The translations under genes were made by a program, and so were the position numbers. A stretch of DNA of 64,000 bases, from the NCBI RefSeq assembly GCF_045679555.1, contig NC_092122.1, positions 11,815,043 to 11,879,042 of the forward strand. Reading direction: 5' to 3'. This document shows, piece by piece, positions 36,498 to 50,224 of the stretch. The notes under the pieces were generated by a model. The model had not been told where the DNA came from and did no database searches. It worked only from the letters and a program-made list of their open reading frames with translations. The stretch comes from Salvelinus alpinus (Eukaryota > Chordata > Actinopteri > Salmoniformes > Salmonidae). Within the stretch, counting starts at the first letter, position 1. Each line of letters starts with the position of its first letter.

Positions 36498-38169
36498 TTA
36501 GATTTTCAGATTAAAACTCAGTCTGTCGTTGACAGGAGAGATGATCAGAGGGGCAGAGTTTTTACCAGCATCATTAAGACATGGATTGAAGAATGGATAT
36601 AGTTTCTCAGTGAAGGTGCAGCCAGTGAAAGAGTAGATATGAGACCTGGCCTCCACATCATAAAAGGAGACCTGACCTTCCTCATAATCCACAAACACCC
36701 CCACCTTCTGGGACTTCTCTCTCAGGGGGAGCAGGACACTGGGGCTAGAAAGAGCCTTGTACTGTTCTCCATTCCTCAGCCAGACAGTCCAGTATCCATT
36801 CTTAGGGCTCAGTGTGATATTCCCCTTCCTGTTAATGGATTCTCTGGCCACTCCTAAATCCCAGTCAGTCTTCCCCTTAACTGTCACCTCATAGTAGAAT
36901 CTACCTGAAGAGAAACCCTTCTTTCCTAAGACATTTACACTTTCATCAAACCTCTTTGGGGTATTAGGACGATATGTCTGTGTGTTTCCATATCTCACTT
37001 GTTTCCCATCTTCAGACAGGATGAGATTGGGATGTGCTGTATCAGGGTCCAGAGTCACAGCTATGGCATACTGCTGAATCCTCTTAAATTCAGCACCAAC
37101 ACACAGATCAACACACAGGCTTTTCATTATACTTATAAGAGTCTCCTCCAGCTGAGACACAGCTCTCCTCATAGTCCCCACACACAGATCACTGTGAACA
37201 CTGATCCTAGACCAGTCCTTGGTGGGTGGAGGGGTGCAGAGGGATGGAAAGTTCTGTAGGAGGTGGAGGTGGTCCTCAGTGTGAGAGCTGCTCCAGTTCA
37301 GTGCTTCTCCTCTGTAGCTCAGTGAGTTCCTGCTCCAGCTCTTTAATGAGCCCTTCAGCCTGCCTCTCTGCTGCTTTCTGCTTCTCCTCAATCACCTCAA
37401 TGAGCTCAGCCTGGCTTCTCTCAATGGAGCGCACCAGATCAGTGAAGACCTGTACACTGTCTGATATCTCTCTCTCTGCCTCTCTCTTGCTGAGATCTAC
37501 TGAGTGTTTGATCTCCTGAACCTTCTGCAGTCGTTTCTGGATCATCTGCTGCACTTCTGCCTCAGTCGTCCTCATCTGAGCCTTCTTCTCTCCATACTCT
37601 TCCTCAAGAGGGACAGTGTCATGAGTCTTGTGGTCTGTCTCAGTGCAGAACTGACACACACAAGTCTGGTCCCTCCTACAGAACAGCTCTAGAGGTCTGT
37701 CATGCTTCTTACACATCCTGTCTTCCAGGTTCTCCACAGGGTTGACCAGCTTGTGTCTCTTTAAGGCTGGGACTCTCTGATGAGGCTCAAGGTGAGTCTC
37801 ACAGTAAGAGGTCTGACACACCAGGCAGGACTTCAGGGCCTTGAGCTTCATCCCAGTGCAGATGTCACAGGATAATTGTAGAATTATACCAAGGCATTGG
37901 TGTGGGCTGCTGGTAGCTTTAACTTCAACTGTCTGTCTGAACTGAGCAGCCATCTCAGAAATGAAAGTATTGACAAACAGATCTGGTCTCTTATCAAATG
38001 TTTTTTTACACATTGGACACTGGCACAGGTCACTGGTATCCCAGTATCCACTGATACAGGCCTTGCAGTAGTTGTGTCCACATGGAATAGAGACTGGCTC
38101 AGTGAACACATCCAGACAGATAGAGCACATGAACTGCTCTTCAGACAGGAGACTGCTGGAGGTGGCCAT
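36498..38169 (-). pseudogene. TRIM copy A (bloodthirsty-like), full length but with a 2-bp frameshift
   Basis: RING-B-box-coiled coil-PRY-SPRY E3 ligase family. The start is [13 protein letters not shown] at 38169, straight after acceptor GTCTAG and AT. RING Cys/His, B-box 1 and B-box 2 ligands and the coiled coil are intact to about residue 297. There GTGTGTGAGA of the other copies is GTGTGAGA (about 37278-37286), a 2-bp loss that gives a stop a few codons on. PRY-SPRY follows in the next frame to 36498 without further damage: VTLDPDTAHPNLILSEDG, GFSSGRFYYEVTVKGKTDWD, VGVFVDYEEGQVSFYDVE. Its length would be about 557 residues. The linker before PRY and the SPRY loops differ from copies B and D. 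Because the damage is a single GT-repeat contraction, it may be an allele or a sequencing error. An alternative reading is a truncated RING-B-box-coiled-coil protein. Confidence 0.85.
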
Positions 38170-38171
38170 AT

Positions 38172-38432
38172 CTAGACAGACACCAAGGTAAAACCATAAA
38201 ACATTTAGTGGAATCAATGGAATTAACTTTCCACTTGATAGATTCAGCTTTAGAGTGGTCAATATTGTCTTACATGATATTAACAAATGTTGATACATGA
38301 CGTTACAACATCTTATAACTATAGGATAAAAAGTGTAACATACAGTAGAATCTGGACAAATAAGTAAATCTAGACGGGTAACACAGTAAAGCTAATCTCA
38401 ATTTAACTTTCCACGTCAATCTCTCCACTCAC
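38172..38432 (-). other. 5'UTR intron of TRIM copy A
   Basis: On the - strand a donor CATACAG|GTGAGT (exon 1 ends at 38433) and acceptor GTCTAG two bases before the ATG define a 261-bp intron. The same arrangement is seen at copies B, C and D, so the coding exon is preceded by a non-coding first exon. Confidence 0.6.
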
Positions 38433-38583
38433 CTGTATGTTTTCGTGGATGATATCTCTGTCCTTCCTGTTTGTGGTGTCAAAGGCCAGGGGAGTCAGAG
38501 TATAGTCTGAATGTATTGCTGTTTAATAGATTTCTGATGTGCTGGAGAGTTTGGTCCTGTACACAATATACTGTGTCTCTCTA

Positions 38584-38600
38584 CTTTAGTTTCAGTTAAG
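38584..38600 (-). promoter_or_regulatory. ISRE/IRF-like motif of TRIM copy A
   Basis: The - strand sequence TTAACTGAAACTAAAG fits the IRF core AANNGAAA followed by a second half-site. It lies about 150 bp upstream of the first-exon donor, near the expected promoter. Confidence 0.45.
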
Positions 38601-38790
38601 CAAGTTGAAGTCAATAATGCTCCTCCTCACCAGATACTGCTGTGTGGTTCTCTTCCTGGAACAGTTAACTCTTTACATGGCTGAACTTTGGAACTGATTA
38701 TTTTTAAAACAGTACTGAATAAACCAGGACAAAAGTCAATACAGCTTTCACATTACACTTCCTAGAATCACAGTGTTTGAATCACCGCAG

Positions 38791-40196
<1,406 letters not shown>

Positions 40197-40215
40197 GATA
40201 TAGAGCAGGGCTCTC

Positions 40216-40602
40216 CAACCCTGTTCCTGGAGAGCTACCGTCATGTAGGTTGTCACTCCAACCCTGTTCCTGGAGAGCTACCGTCATGTAGGTTGTCACT
40301 CCAACCCTGTTCCTGGAGCGCGACCATCATGTAGGTTTTCACTCCAACCCTGTTCCTGGAGAGCTACCGTCATGTAGGTTTTCACTCCAACCCTGTTCCT
40401 GGAAAGCTACCGTCATGTAGGTTCACTCCAACCCTGTTCCTGGAGAGCTACCGTCATGTAGGTTTTCCCTCCAACCCTGTTCCTGGAGAGCTACCGTCAT
40501 GTAGGTTTTCACTCCAACCCTGTTCCTGGAGAGCTACCGTCATGTAGGTTTTCCCTCCAACCCTGTTCCTGGAGAGCTACCGTCATGTAGGTTTTCGCTC
40601 CA
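40216..40602. repeat. 43-bp minisatellite derived from the MITE left end, 9 copies
   Basis: The unit AACCCTGTTCCTGGAGAGCT plus ACCGTCATGTAGGTTTTCAC is the MITE terminus itself, repeated. A shorter form lacks TTTTC. Confidence 0.93.
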
Positions 40603-40680
40603 ACACTAATCCAGAGCAACTGATTCTAATAATTAGCTGGTTGATAAACTGAATGAGTTTAGTTACAACTGGGGATGAGA

Positions 40681-41164
40681 TGTCACGACTCCCACCGAAG
40701 GTGGCTCCCCTGCCTGTTCGGGCGGTGCTCGGCGGTCGTCGTCGCCGGTCTACTAGCCGCCACCGATCCCTTTTTCCTTTTCTGTTAGTTTAGTCTTATT
40801 AGTTGCACCTGTTCCTTTTTGTTTCTTGATTTTGGTCTATTTAAGCCTGTTAGGCCCGCTTAGGTTTGTGCAGGATTATTTGTGTTTTCTGTCGGTTGTG
40901 GATGTGTTTTTCATTGTTCTCCGGATCGTTTGCCCTGTGTTTGGGCTGGTCAGTGTTTATGCGCCCTGTGTTTGGGCTGGTCAGTGTTTATGCGCCCTGT
41001 GTTTGGGCTGGTCAGTGTTTATGCGCCCTGTGTTTGGGCTGGTCAGTGTTTATGCCTCTGTATTTGGCGTGACCGTTTTGTGCCGGAGAAATATATCTAC
41101 AAATCACTGAACCCTCTGCTCTCTGCGCCTGACTCCTACCCACCCCTCCTAGTAAACCGTGACA
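40681..41164. mobile_element. Solo LTR (gypsy-type), 484 bp
   Basis: Starts TGTCACGACT and ends ACCGTGACA (7-bp perfect inverted ends). It is flanked by the 5-bp target duplication TGAGA (40676-40680 and 41165-41169) and sits inside the hAT-like MITE. It contains four copies of a 31-bp internal tandem unit (GCCCTGTGTTTGGGCTGGTC and following) at about 40934-41054. No coding region remains. The family resembles a common salmonid gypsy LTR. Confidence 0.85.
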
Positions 41165-41226
41165 TGAGACGAAAACCTACAGGAGGGTAGCTCTCCACAA
41201 ACAAGGTTGGAGAGCCCGGATATAGA

Positions 41227-42073
41227 TAATTAATTTAAATATTCAAACAGCTGTAAACACAATTGTGGGCCTAAAGATTATTGCTTTTTTTGCACTCTTT
41301 ATAATCTGCAACAATTGCCACCTTCTCAATGATATTGTTAAAAAGAGAGGTTGAGAGATGTCCCACTAAAATACTGGTGAGAAAGACATTTTATGTATAG
41401 GGCATTGTGCTAGTGTTTAACAAAAGGATGACAAATTTAACTGCAGATACAACAGGAGAAACTGTAGACATGATGAAGTGCCACCTGTCCTCGGCACTCA
41501 CTCTTTGTGGATCGGTGCTTCTGTTTGTGATGTCAAAAGAGACCCAAGACCAGACGTAGACTTCTGCAGATATTTATTTTGAAAGACTGCAAGATAAATG
41601 TCTTTCCATGTTAGTTTCACTGTTGGGGAATGTTTATTTGTTTCACCAGCAAAATGACATTAAAATCATCCTCCTTGATTTTCTTCTTCTATGGTATTAC
41701 GGCGGTTAAAGTTGCATGCCGCTGCCACCTACTGTAGGGGTGGTAAGCTATAGAAAAATATACATTGTAAAAAAATATATGTAATAATAAAACATCATAC
41801 AAAAACAATATATATACAAAAAATCCCCATCCACCCCATGTGATTTGATAATCCAAATCACATCTCTACACAGACTCAGGGGCCTGTGTGGACGGAATAT
41901 TCATCAACAGGATTCCTTGTAATGCTGTAAAATCCCTGAGTCCCAACAAACTTTCAGCCACACTCACAGCGATGCCCATTTTGTCTGATTTCTTCTTTGT
42001 TTGCGCTGTGCAGTTTATAACCAATGCAATAAACAATACAAAGTCCAACTTAACAGGCAACCACTGGGCTTCC
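41227..42073. other. Spacer between MITE and 39-bp satellite
   Basis: AT-rich non-coding sequence present only in block 1. In block 2 it is deleted between the LTR and the satellite. A short repeat fragment lies at 41690-41755 (GCATGCCGCTGCCACCTACT). Confidence 0.5.
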
Positions 42074-43832
42074 TCACTCCATCCACCATACGGGACAGTC
42101 GGCGTGCACCAACCACTCCATCCACCATACGGTTCAGTTGGCGTGCACCAACCACTCCATCCACCATACAGGGTAGTCGGCGTGCACCAACCACTCCATC
42201 CACCATACGGTTCAGTCGGCGTGCACCAACCACTCCATCCACCATACGGGACAGTCGGCGTGCACCAACCACTCCATCCACCATACGGGTCAGTCGGCGT
42301 GCACCAACCACTCCATCCACCATACGGGTCAGTCGGCGTGCACCAACCACTCCATCCACCATACGGGTCAGTCGGCGAGCACCAACCCCTCCATCCACCA
42401 TACGGGGCAGTCGGCGTGCACCAACCACTCCATCCACCATACGGTTCAGTCGGCGTGCACCAACCACTCCATCCACCATACGGGTCAGTCGGCGTGCACC
42501 AACCACTCCATCCACCATACGGGGTAGTCGGCGTGCACCAACCACTCCATCCACCATACGGTTCAGTCGGCGTGCACCAACCACTCCATCCACCATACAG
42601 GGTAGTCGGCGTGCACCAACCACTCCATCCACCATACGGTTCAGTCGGCGTGCACCAACCACTCCATCCACCATACGGGGTAGTCGGCGTGCACCAACCA
42701 CTCCATCCACCATACGGGGTAGTCGGCGTGCACCAACCACTCCATCCACCATACGGGGTAGTCGGCGTGCACCAACCACTCCATCCACCATACGGGACAG
42801 TCAGCGTGCACCAACCACTCCATCCACCATACGGGGTAGTCGGCGTGCACCAACCACTCCATCCACCATACAGGGTATTCGGCGTGCACCAACCACTCCA
42901 TCCACCATACGGGTCAGTCGGCGTGCACCAACCACTCCATCCACCATACGGGGTAGTCGGCGTGCACCAACCACTTCATCCACCATACGGGGTAGTCGGC
43001 GTGCACCAACCACTCCATCCACCATACAGGGTATTCGGCGTGCACCAACCACTCCATCCACCATACGGGTCAGTCGGCGTGCACCAACCACTCCATCCAC
43101 CATACGGGTCAGTCGGCGAGCACCAACCCCTCCATCCACCATACGGGGCAGTCGGCGTGCACCAACCACTCCATCCACCATACGGTTCAGTCGGCGTGCA
43201 CCAACCACTCCATCCACCATACGGTTCAGTCGGCATGCACCAACCACTCCATCCACCATACGGTTCAGTCGGCATGCACCAACCACTCCATCCACCATAT
43301 GGGGTAGTCGGCGTGCACCAACCACTCCATCCACCATACGGGGTAGTCGGCGTGCACCAACCACTCCATCCACCATATGGGGTAGTCGGCGTGCACCAAC
43401 CACTCCATCCACCATACGGGTCAGTCGGCGTGCACCAACCACTCCATCCACCATACGGGTCAGTTGGCGTGCACCAACCACTCCATCCACCATACGGGAC
43501 AGTCAGCGTGCACCAACCACTCCATCCACCATACGGGGTAGTCGGCGTGCACCAACCACTCCATCCACCATACGGGGTAGTCGGCGTGCACCAACCACTC
43601 CATCCACCATACGGTTCAGTCGGCGTGCACCAACCACTCCATCCACCATACGGTTCAGTCGGCGTGCACCAACCCCTCCATCCACCATACGGGGTAGTCA
43701 GCGTGGACCAACCACTCCATCCACCATACGGGGTAGTCGGCGTGCACCAACCACTCCATCCACCATACGGGGTAGTCGGCGTGCACCAACCACTCCATCC
43801 ACCATACGGGTCAGTCAGCGTGCACCAACCCC
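42074..43832. repeat. 39-bp satellite array, block 1, about 45 copies
   Basis: The unit CACCAACCACTCCATCCACC plus ATACGGGGTAGTCGGCGTG is repeated in perfect 39-bp register. The variable part is GGGGTAG, GGTTCAG, GGGTCAG or GGGACAG. Because 39 is 13 codons, several frames on both strands remain open for 600 codons or more. The translations are monotonous 13-residue repeats with no start context or domain, so I do not call a gene. Confidence 0.97.
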
Positions 43833-45592
43833 TGCACATATTTCTCCAGTTACATCCTTTAGACTCACTTCTAGCGCCACTCCAGAGATAACCCCCTTGA
43901 TATGTGCCCTGCTTCACAGATCCACACACATATAACACAATACAATTCAATATCTTTTTCAGGTGCAAAGCACACACTTTCTGCTCCTTGGACACACAAA
44001 ACCCCCAAATAAACCAATTTCTTGTTATTTTCACTTCAAAACAGATCTCCCAGGTATCTCGGTCAATCAAGAACCCGCACTGACTAAAGAACAATCAAAA
44101 CTAGGCTTGGACTTACTAGACTCCACGACCAGTTTACTTCTTGTTTCCCTTTTTGTTTACCGCTGTAATCCATTCCTTCTCACTCTCATCACTCGATGCT
44201 CCATCAGCTTAAAAAAAACTGCCATGTGCATTAATCTTCCTGTAATTGAATTAAAGGACAACTCCAACACTTTTCAACCTCATTTGCATTGTCTCCAGCA
44301 CAATACCAGTGTCAATGTAGACTACATGACCAACAATGTGGACACCTGCTCATATGAAGTTGGTCCCCCCTTTGCTGCCATAACAGCCTCCACTTTTCTG
44401 GGAAGGCTTTCCACTAGATGTTGGAACATGCTGCTGGGACTTGCTTCCATTCAGCCACAAGAGCATTAGTGAGGTCGGACACTGATGTTGGGTTCTACAC
44501 GGTGACAAAGTAAAAAAAAAAATGTAAGTGATTTTCAAACACTATTAGATTCGCAGTGACGTGGGAAGCAAGACAATACCCTCCCTCTGGCTAGAAACTC
44601 TGCAGGTTTTGAAAATCACAGTTTAAAAAAAAAAACGTTTAATCCTACCCTGTGATGTCACAGAGGAGCATTTTTTTAGGAACTTTCTTCTCCAATTTTT
44701 AACCACAGATCATAGAAACGTACCATTTTCACATAATAGTATGTAGACACTGGTTTGGTGCTGATATGATGAATAGGAGGTTGAAAAGTGGCAGAATTGG
44801 CCTTTAACCCTTTACATGTCTGAACTCTTTCTCTCTCTGGTGCTTATTTACATCTGTTTAGAGTTTGAATTGATGACATAGCATGGGTTTAATGTCAACA
44901 ACCACATGTCCTGTCATATTTCTCTGTCTCTCTTTCATTCCTCTTCATTCACTTATTATCTTACTCTATTCACAATGAATGTGCAGACAGAAAGACAGAC
45001 AAGGTGCCATAACAGGTGACTATTTGTAAAGCATGAAAATGTATCTTTGATAATTGCAGTGATGAGAGCAAAACACTGTAAACAGACGATTTCCATATGA
45101 TATCAACATCAGACACCTCAGCTGACCTCCACTATTCAAACTGGTGTCATAGCCGTCACTATTGTAAACATCTGGGACAGCAGGACTACTAGAAATAAAG
45201 CAAATTGTCAATATTCAACAGGATTTAATTTTCATAAAATCCTGAATGTGACTCCATGCACATCCCAGTTTATTATAGGAGGATCAGAGATATACAGTGC
45301 AGACAATACATGAGCTAAAAAACAAACATATTGCTTATATTATCTCACGATCAGAACTTCCACAGAAATGTAACTCCCAGGAATGAATCATACCTTGTTA
45401 AGAGCCTGGAGAGATTTTTTAATATCTTACAATGCTGCTGCATACTGTAGGCTACTCATCATGTCTAACAGACTGACATGATGCTGATAACAAACAACAA
45501 CCACGTCAGTATTAATATTACAGTGAAATGTTCTCTCTGATGTAGGACAACACATTAAATGTACATATTTTAGTAGATTTTAAGGTTAAAAG
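43833..45592. other. Post-satellite spacer, downstream of TRIM copy B
   Basis: Shared with 52850-54624 and, from its middle on, with 58686-59902. It contains a Tc1 transposase C-terminal relic (44320-44500) and otherwise AT-rich unique-looking sequence leading to the TRIM 3' ends. Confidence 0.7.
44320..44500 (-). mobile_element. Tc1-like transposase C-terminal relic
   Basis: The - strand reads SDLTNALVAEWKQVPAACSN and then a stop, followed by a frame-decayed end. This matches the extreme C-terminus of fish Tc1 transposases. It is repeated at 53343-53510 and 58686-58790, so it predates the block duplications. Confidence 0.65.
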
Positions 45593-47233
45593 TCATTCTT
45601 TGTGGTTGACAGTAGAGATGATCAGAGGGGCAGAGTTTTTACCAGCATCATTAACATAGGGGCTGAAGTATGGATATAGTTTCTCAGTGAAGGTGCAGCC
45701 AGTGAAAGAGTAGATATGAGACCTGGCCTCCACATCATAAAAGGAGACCTGACCCTTCTCATACTCCACAAACACCCCCACCTTCTGGGGATTCTCTCTC
45801 AGGGAGAGGGGGACAGTGGGGGAGTTACAGGCTAGGTACTTGCTCCCATCCCTCAGGACCACAGTCCAGTATCCATCGTCAGGCCTTAGTGTGATCACCC
45901 CTTTCCTGGTGATAGACTCTCTGGTCACTCCTAAATCCCAGTTAGTCTTCCCCTTGACCTTCACCTCATAGTAGAATCTACCTGAGGAGAAACCCTCCTT
46001 TCCCAATACACAGACAACAAGATTGAACCTCTCTGGGTTGTCTGGAAGATCTTGTTTTCTATCTCCAAGTCTCACTTGTTTCCCATCTTCAGACATGATG
46101 ACGTAGGGATGTGCTGTATCAGGGTCCAGAGTCACATTCACTGCATACTGCTGAATCCTCTTCAGTTTCACTTCAGGAAGCTTCTCCATCTTTTTATTCA
46201 GTGTCTCCTCCAGCTGAGACACAGCTCTCCTCACAGTCCCCACACACATATCACTGTGAACACTGATCTCAGACCAGTCCTTGGTGGGTGGAGGGGTGCA
46301 GAGGGATGGAAAGTTCTGTAGGAGGTGGAGCTGGTCCTCAGTGTGTGAGAGCTGCTCCAGTTCAGTGCTTCTCCTCTGTAGCTCAGTGATTTCCTGCTCC
46401 AGCTCTTTAATGAGCCCTTCAGCCTGCCTCTCTGCTGCTTTCTGCTTCTCCTCAATCACCTCAATGAGCTCAGCCTGGCTTTTCTCAATGGAGCGCACCA
46501 GATCAGTGAAGACCTGTACACTGTCTGATATCTCTCTCTCTGCCTCTCTCTTGCTGAGATCTACTGAGTGTTTGATCTCCTGAACCTTCTGCAGTCGTTT
46601 CTGGATCATCTGCTGAACTTCTGCCTCAGTCTTCCTCATCTGAGCCTTCTTCTCTCCATACTCTTCCTCTAGCGGGACAGTGTCATGCGTTTTGTGGTCT
46701 GTCTCTGTGCAGAATTGACACACACAAGTCTGGTCCCTCCTACAGAACAGCTCTAGAGGTCTGTCATGCTTCTTACACATCCTGTCTTCCAGGTTCTCCA
46801 CAGGGTTGACCAGCTTGTGTCTCTTTAAGGCTGGGACTCTCTGATGAGGCTCAAGGTGAGTCTCACAGTAAGAGGTCTGACACACCAGGCAGGACTTCAG
46901 GGCCTTGAGCTTCATCCCAGTGCAGGATTCACAGGACACTTCTACAATTATACCAGGGCATTGGTGTGGGCTGCTGGTAGCTTTAACTTCAACTGTCTGT
47001 CTGAACTGAGCAGCCATCTCAGAAATTAAAGTATTGACAAACAGATCTGGTCTCTTATCAAATGTTTTTTTACACATTGGACACTGGCACAGGTCACTGG
47101 TATCCCAGTATCCACTGATACAGGCCTTGCAGTAGTTGTGTCCACATGGAATAGAGACTGGCTCAGTGAACACATCCAGACAGATAGAGCACATGAACTG
47201 CTCTTCAGACAGGAGACTGCTGGAGGTGGCCAT
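45593..47233 (-). CDS. TRIM copy B, bloodthirsty-like RING/B-box/PRY-SPRY protein, intact
   Basis: Putative cytosolic E3 ubiquitin ligase of 546 residues. The start at 47233 ([13 protein letters not shown]) lies two bases after acceptor GTCTAG. The RING C3HC4 finger has C15, C18, C30, H32, C35, C38, C51 and C54. The B-box 1-like segment has C101, C104, C115, C118, C123 and H126. B-box 2 has C153, H156, C164, D167, C172, C175, H180 and H183. The coiled coil spans about 185-300. PRY starts near 360 (VTLDPDTAHP) and SPRY runs to the end (GFSSGRFYYEV, NWDLGVTRESI, GYWTVVLRDG, VGVFVEYEKGQVSFYDVE). The whole protein is in one exon, whereas many TRIM genes have several coding exons. It is closest to fish bloodthirsty/TRIM39-like proteins. 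The SPRY probably binds targets and the RING recruits an E2; the actual target is unknown. Confidence 0.93.
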   Translation of the reverse strand: MATSSSLLSEEQFMCSICLDVFTEPVSIPCGHNYCKACISGYWDTSDLCQCPMCKKTFDKRPDLFVNTLISEMAAQFRQTVEVKATSSPHQCPGIIVEVSCESCTGMKLKALKSCLVCQTSYCETHLEPHQRVPALKRHKLVNPVENLEDRMCKKHDRPLELFCRRDQTCVCQFCTETDHKTHDTVPLEEEYGEKKAQMRKTEAEVQQMIQKRLQKVQEIKHSVDLSKREAEREISDSVQVFTDLVRSIEKSQAELIEVIEEKQKAAERQAEGLIKELEQEITELQRRSTELEQLSHTEDQLHLLQNFPSLCTPPPTKDWSEISVHSDMCVGTVRRAVSQLEETLNKKMEKLPEVKLKRIQQYAVNVTLDPDTAHPYVIMSEDGKQVRLGDRKQDLPDNPERFNLVVCVLGKEGFSSGRFYYEVKVKGKTNWDLGVTRESITRKGVITLRPDDGYWTVVLRDGSKYLACNSPTVPLSLRENPQKVGVFVEYEKGQVSFYDVEARSHIYSFTGCTFTEKLYPYFSPYVNDAGKNSAPLIISTVNHKE

Positions 47234-47235
47234 AT

Positions 47236-47486
47236 CTAGACAGACACCAAGGTAAAACCATAAAACATTTAGTGGAATCAGCTCTTGATAGTTTAAGCTT
47301 TAGAGTTGTCAATATTGTCTTATGTGATTTTAACAAATGTTGATACATGATGATACAACATAACTTACAAGTCCTATAACCATAGGATAAAAAGTGTAAC
47401 ATACAGTAGAATCTGGACAAACAAGTAAATATACAAGGTAAACGCTTATCTTCAACTTAACATTCGACGTCAATCTCTCTACTCAC
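47236..47486 (-). other. 5'UTR intron of TRIM copy B
   Basis: A donor CATACAG|GTGAGT (exon 1 ends at 47487) and acceptor GTCTAG give a 251-bp intron directly before the start codon. Confidence 0.6.
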
Positions 47487-47636
47487 CTGTATGTTTTCGT
47501 GTATGATATCTCTGTCCTTCCTGTTTGTGGTGTCAAAGGCCAGGGGAGTCAGAGTATAGTCTGAATGTATTGCTGTTTAATAGATTTCTGATGTGCTGGA
47601 TAGTTTGGTCTCGTACACAATATACTGTGTCTCTCT

Positions 47637-47655
47637 ACTTTAGTTTCAGTTCAGC
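47637..47655 (-). promoter_or_regulatory. ISRE/IRF-like motif of TRIM copy B
   Basis: GAACTGAAACTAAAG on the - strand shows three GAAA-like half-sites spaced by two bases. It lies about 150 bp upstream of the first-exon donor. Confidence 0.5.
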
Positions 47656-47839
47656 AAGTTGACGTCAATAATGCTCCTCCTCACCAGAAACTGCTGTGTG
47701 GTTCTTTTCCTGGAACAGTTAACCCTTTACATGGCTGAACATATTAATTTTATTGTCATATTAATTAAAACAGTATTGAATAAACCAGGACAAAAGTCAA
47801 TACAGCTTACACATTACTATTCCTAGAATCACTGCAGTC

Positions 47840-48650
<811 letters not shown>

Positions 48651-48654
48651 GAGC

Positions 48655-50190
48655 AGGGCTCTCCAACCCTGTTCCTGGAGAGCTACCATCATGTAGGTTT
48701 TCACTCCAACCCTGATCCTGGAGCGCGACCATCATGTAGGTTTTTACTCCAACCCTGTTCCTGGAGCGCGACCATCATGTAGGTTTTTACTCCAACCCTG
48801 TTCCTGGAGCGCGACCATCATGTAGGTTTTCACTCCAACCCTGTTCCTGGAGCGCGACCGTCATGTAGGTTTTTACTCCAACCCTGTTCCTGGAGAGCTA
48901 CCGTCATGTAGGTTTTCACTCCAACCCTGTTCCTGGAGAGCTACCGTCATGTAGGTTTTCACTCCAACCCTGTTCCTGGAGAGCTACCGTCATGTAGGTT
49001 TTCACTCCAACCCTGTTCCTGGAGAGCTACCATCATGTAGGTTCACTCCAACCCTGTTCCTGGAGAGCTACCGTCATGTAGGTTCACTCCAACCCTGTTC
49101 CTGGAGAGCTACCGTCATGTAGGTTCACTCCAACCCTGTTCCTGGAGAGCTACCATCATGTAGGTTTTCACTCCAACCCTGTTCCTGGAGAGCTACCGTC
49201 ATGTAGGTTCACTCCAACCCTGTTCCTGGAGAGCTACCATCATCTAGGTTTTCACTCCAACCCTGTTCCTGGAGAGCTACCGTCATGTAGGTTCACTCCA
49301 ACCCTGTTCCTGGAGAGCTACCATCATGTAGGTTCACTCCAACCCTGTTCCTGGAGAGCTACCGTCATGTAGGTTTTCACTCCAACCCTGTTCCTGGAGA
49401 GCTACTGTCATGTAGGTTCACTCCAACCCTGTTCCTGGAGAGCTACCGTCATGTAGGTTCACTCCAACCCTGTTCCTGGAGAGCTACCGTCATGTAGGTT
49501 TTCACTCCAACCCTGTTCCTGGAGAGCTACTGTCATGTAGGTTCACTCCAACCCTGTTCCTGGAGAGCTACCGTCATGTAGGTTCACTCCAACCCTGTTC
49601 ATGGAGAGCTACTGTCATGTAGGTTTTCACTCCAACCCTGTTCCTGGAGAGCTACCATCATGTAGGTTGTCACTCCAACCCTGTTCCTGGAGAGCTACCG
49701 TCATGTAGGTTTTCACTCCAACCCTGTTCCTGGAGCGCGACCGTCATGTAGGTTTTCACTCCAACCCTGTTCCTGGAGAGCTACCGTCATGTAGGTTCAC
49801 TCCAACCCTGTTCCTGGAGAGCTACCGTCATGTAGGTTTTCACTCCAACCCTGTTCCTGGAGCGCGACCGTCATGTAGGTTTTCACTCCAACCCTCTTCC
49901 TGGAGAGCTACCGTCATGTAGGTTCACTCCAACCCTGTTCCTGGAGAGCTACCGTCATGTAGGTTGTCACTCCAACCCTGTTCCTGGAGAGCTACCGTCA
50001 TGTAGGCTTTCACTCCAACCCTGTTCCTGGAGAGCTACCGTCATGTAGGTTCACTCCAACCCTGTTCCTGGAGCGCAACCGTCATGTAGGTTTTTACTCC
50101 AACCCTGTTCCTGGAGAGCTACCATCATGTAGGTTTTCACTCCAACCCTGTTCCTGGAGAATTACCATCATGTAGGTTCACTCCAAACCT
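48655..50190. repeat. 43-bp MITE-derived minisatellite, block 2, about 36 copies
   Basis: Same unit as at 40216, with many 39-bp (TTTTC-less) and GCGCGACC-variant copies intermixed. It begins at the MITE end CAGGGCTCTCCAACC and runs straight into an LTR fragment, so the MITE core and LTR 5' part are gone. Confidence 0.95.
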
Positions 50191-50224
50191 GTATTTGGCG
50201 TGACCGTTTTGTGCCAGAGAAATA

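Larger units (their letters stand above)
40205..41218. mobile_element. hAT-like MITE carrying a 43-bp minisatellite and a solo LTR
   Basis: The ends CAGGGCTCTCCAACC and GGTTGGAGAGCCC form terminal inverted repeats. GATATAGA lies on both sides (40197-40204, 41219-41226), an 8-bp duplication as expected for hAT. The unexpanded MITE core is ACTAATCCAGAGCAACTGAT to ACAACTGGGGA, with the mirrored end AAAACCTACAGGAGGGTAGC. Confidence 0.75.

Noticed and set aside
41888..44094. Open frames of 370-670 codons on both strands
   Set aside because: Translations of the 39-bp satellite (13-residue repeats). Overlapping frames on both strands are equally open, and a 38-bp unit in the sister array breaks the frame.
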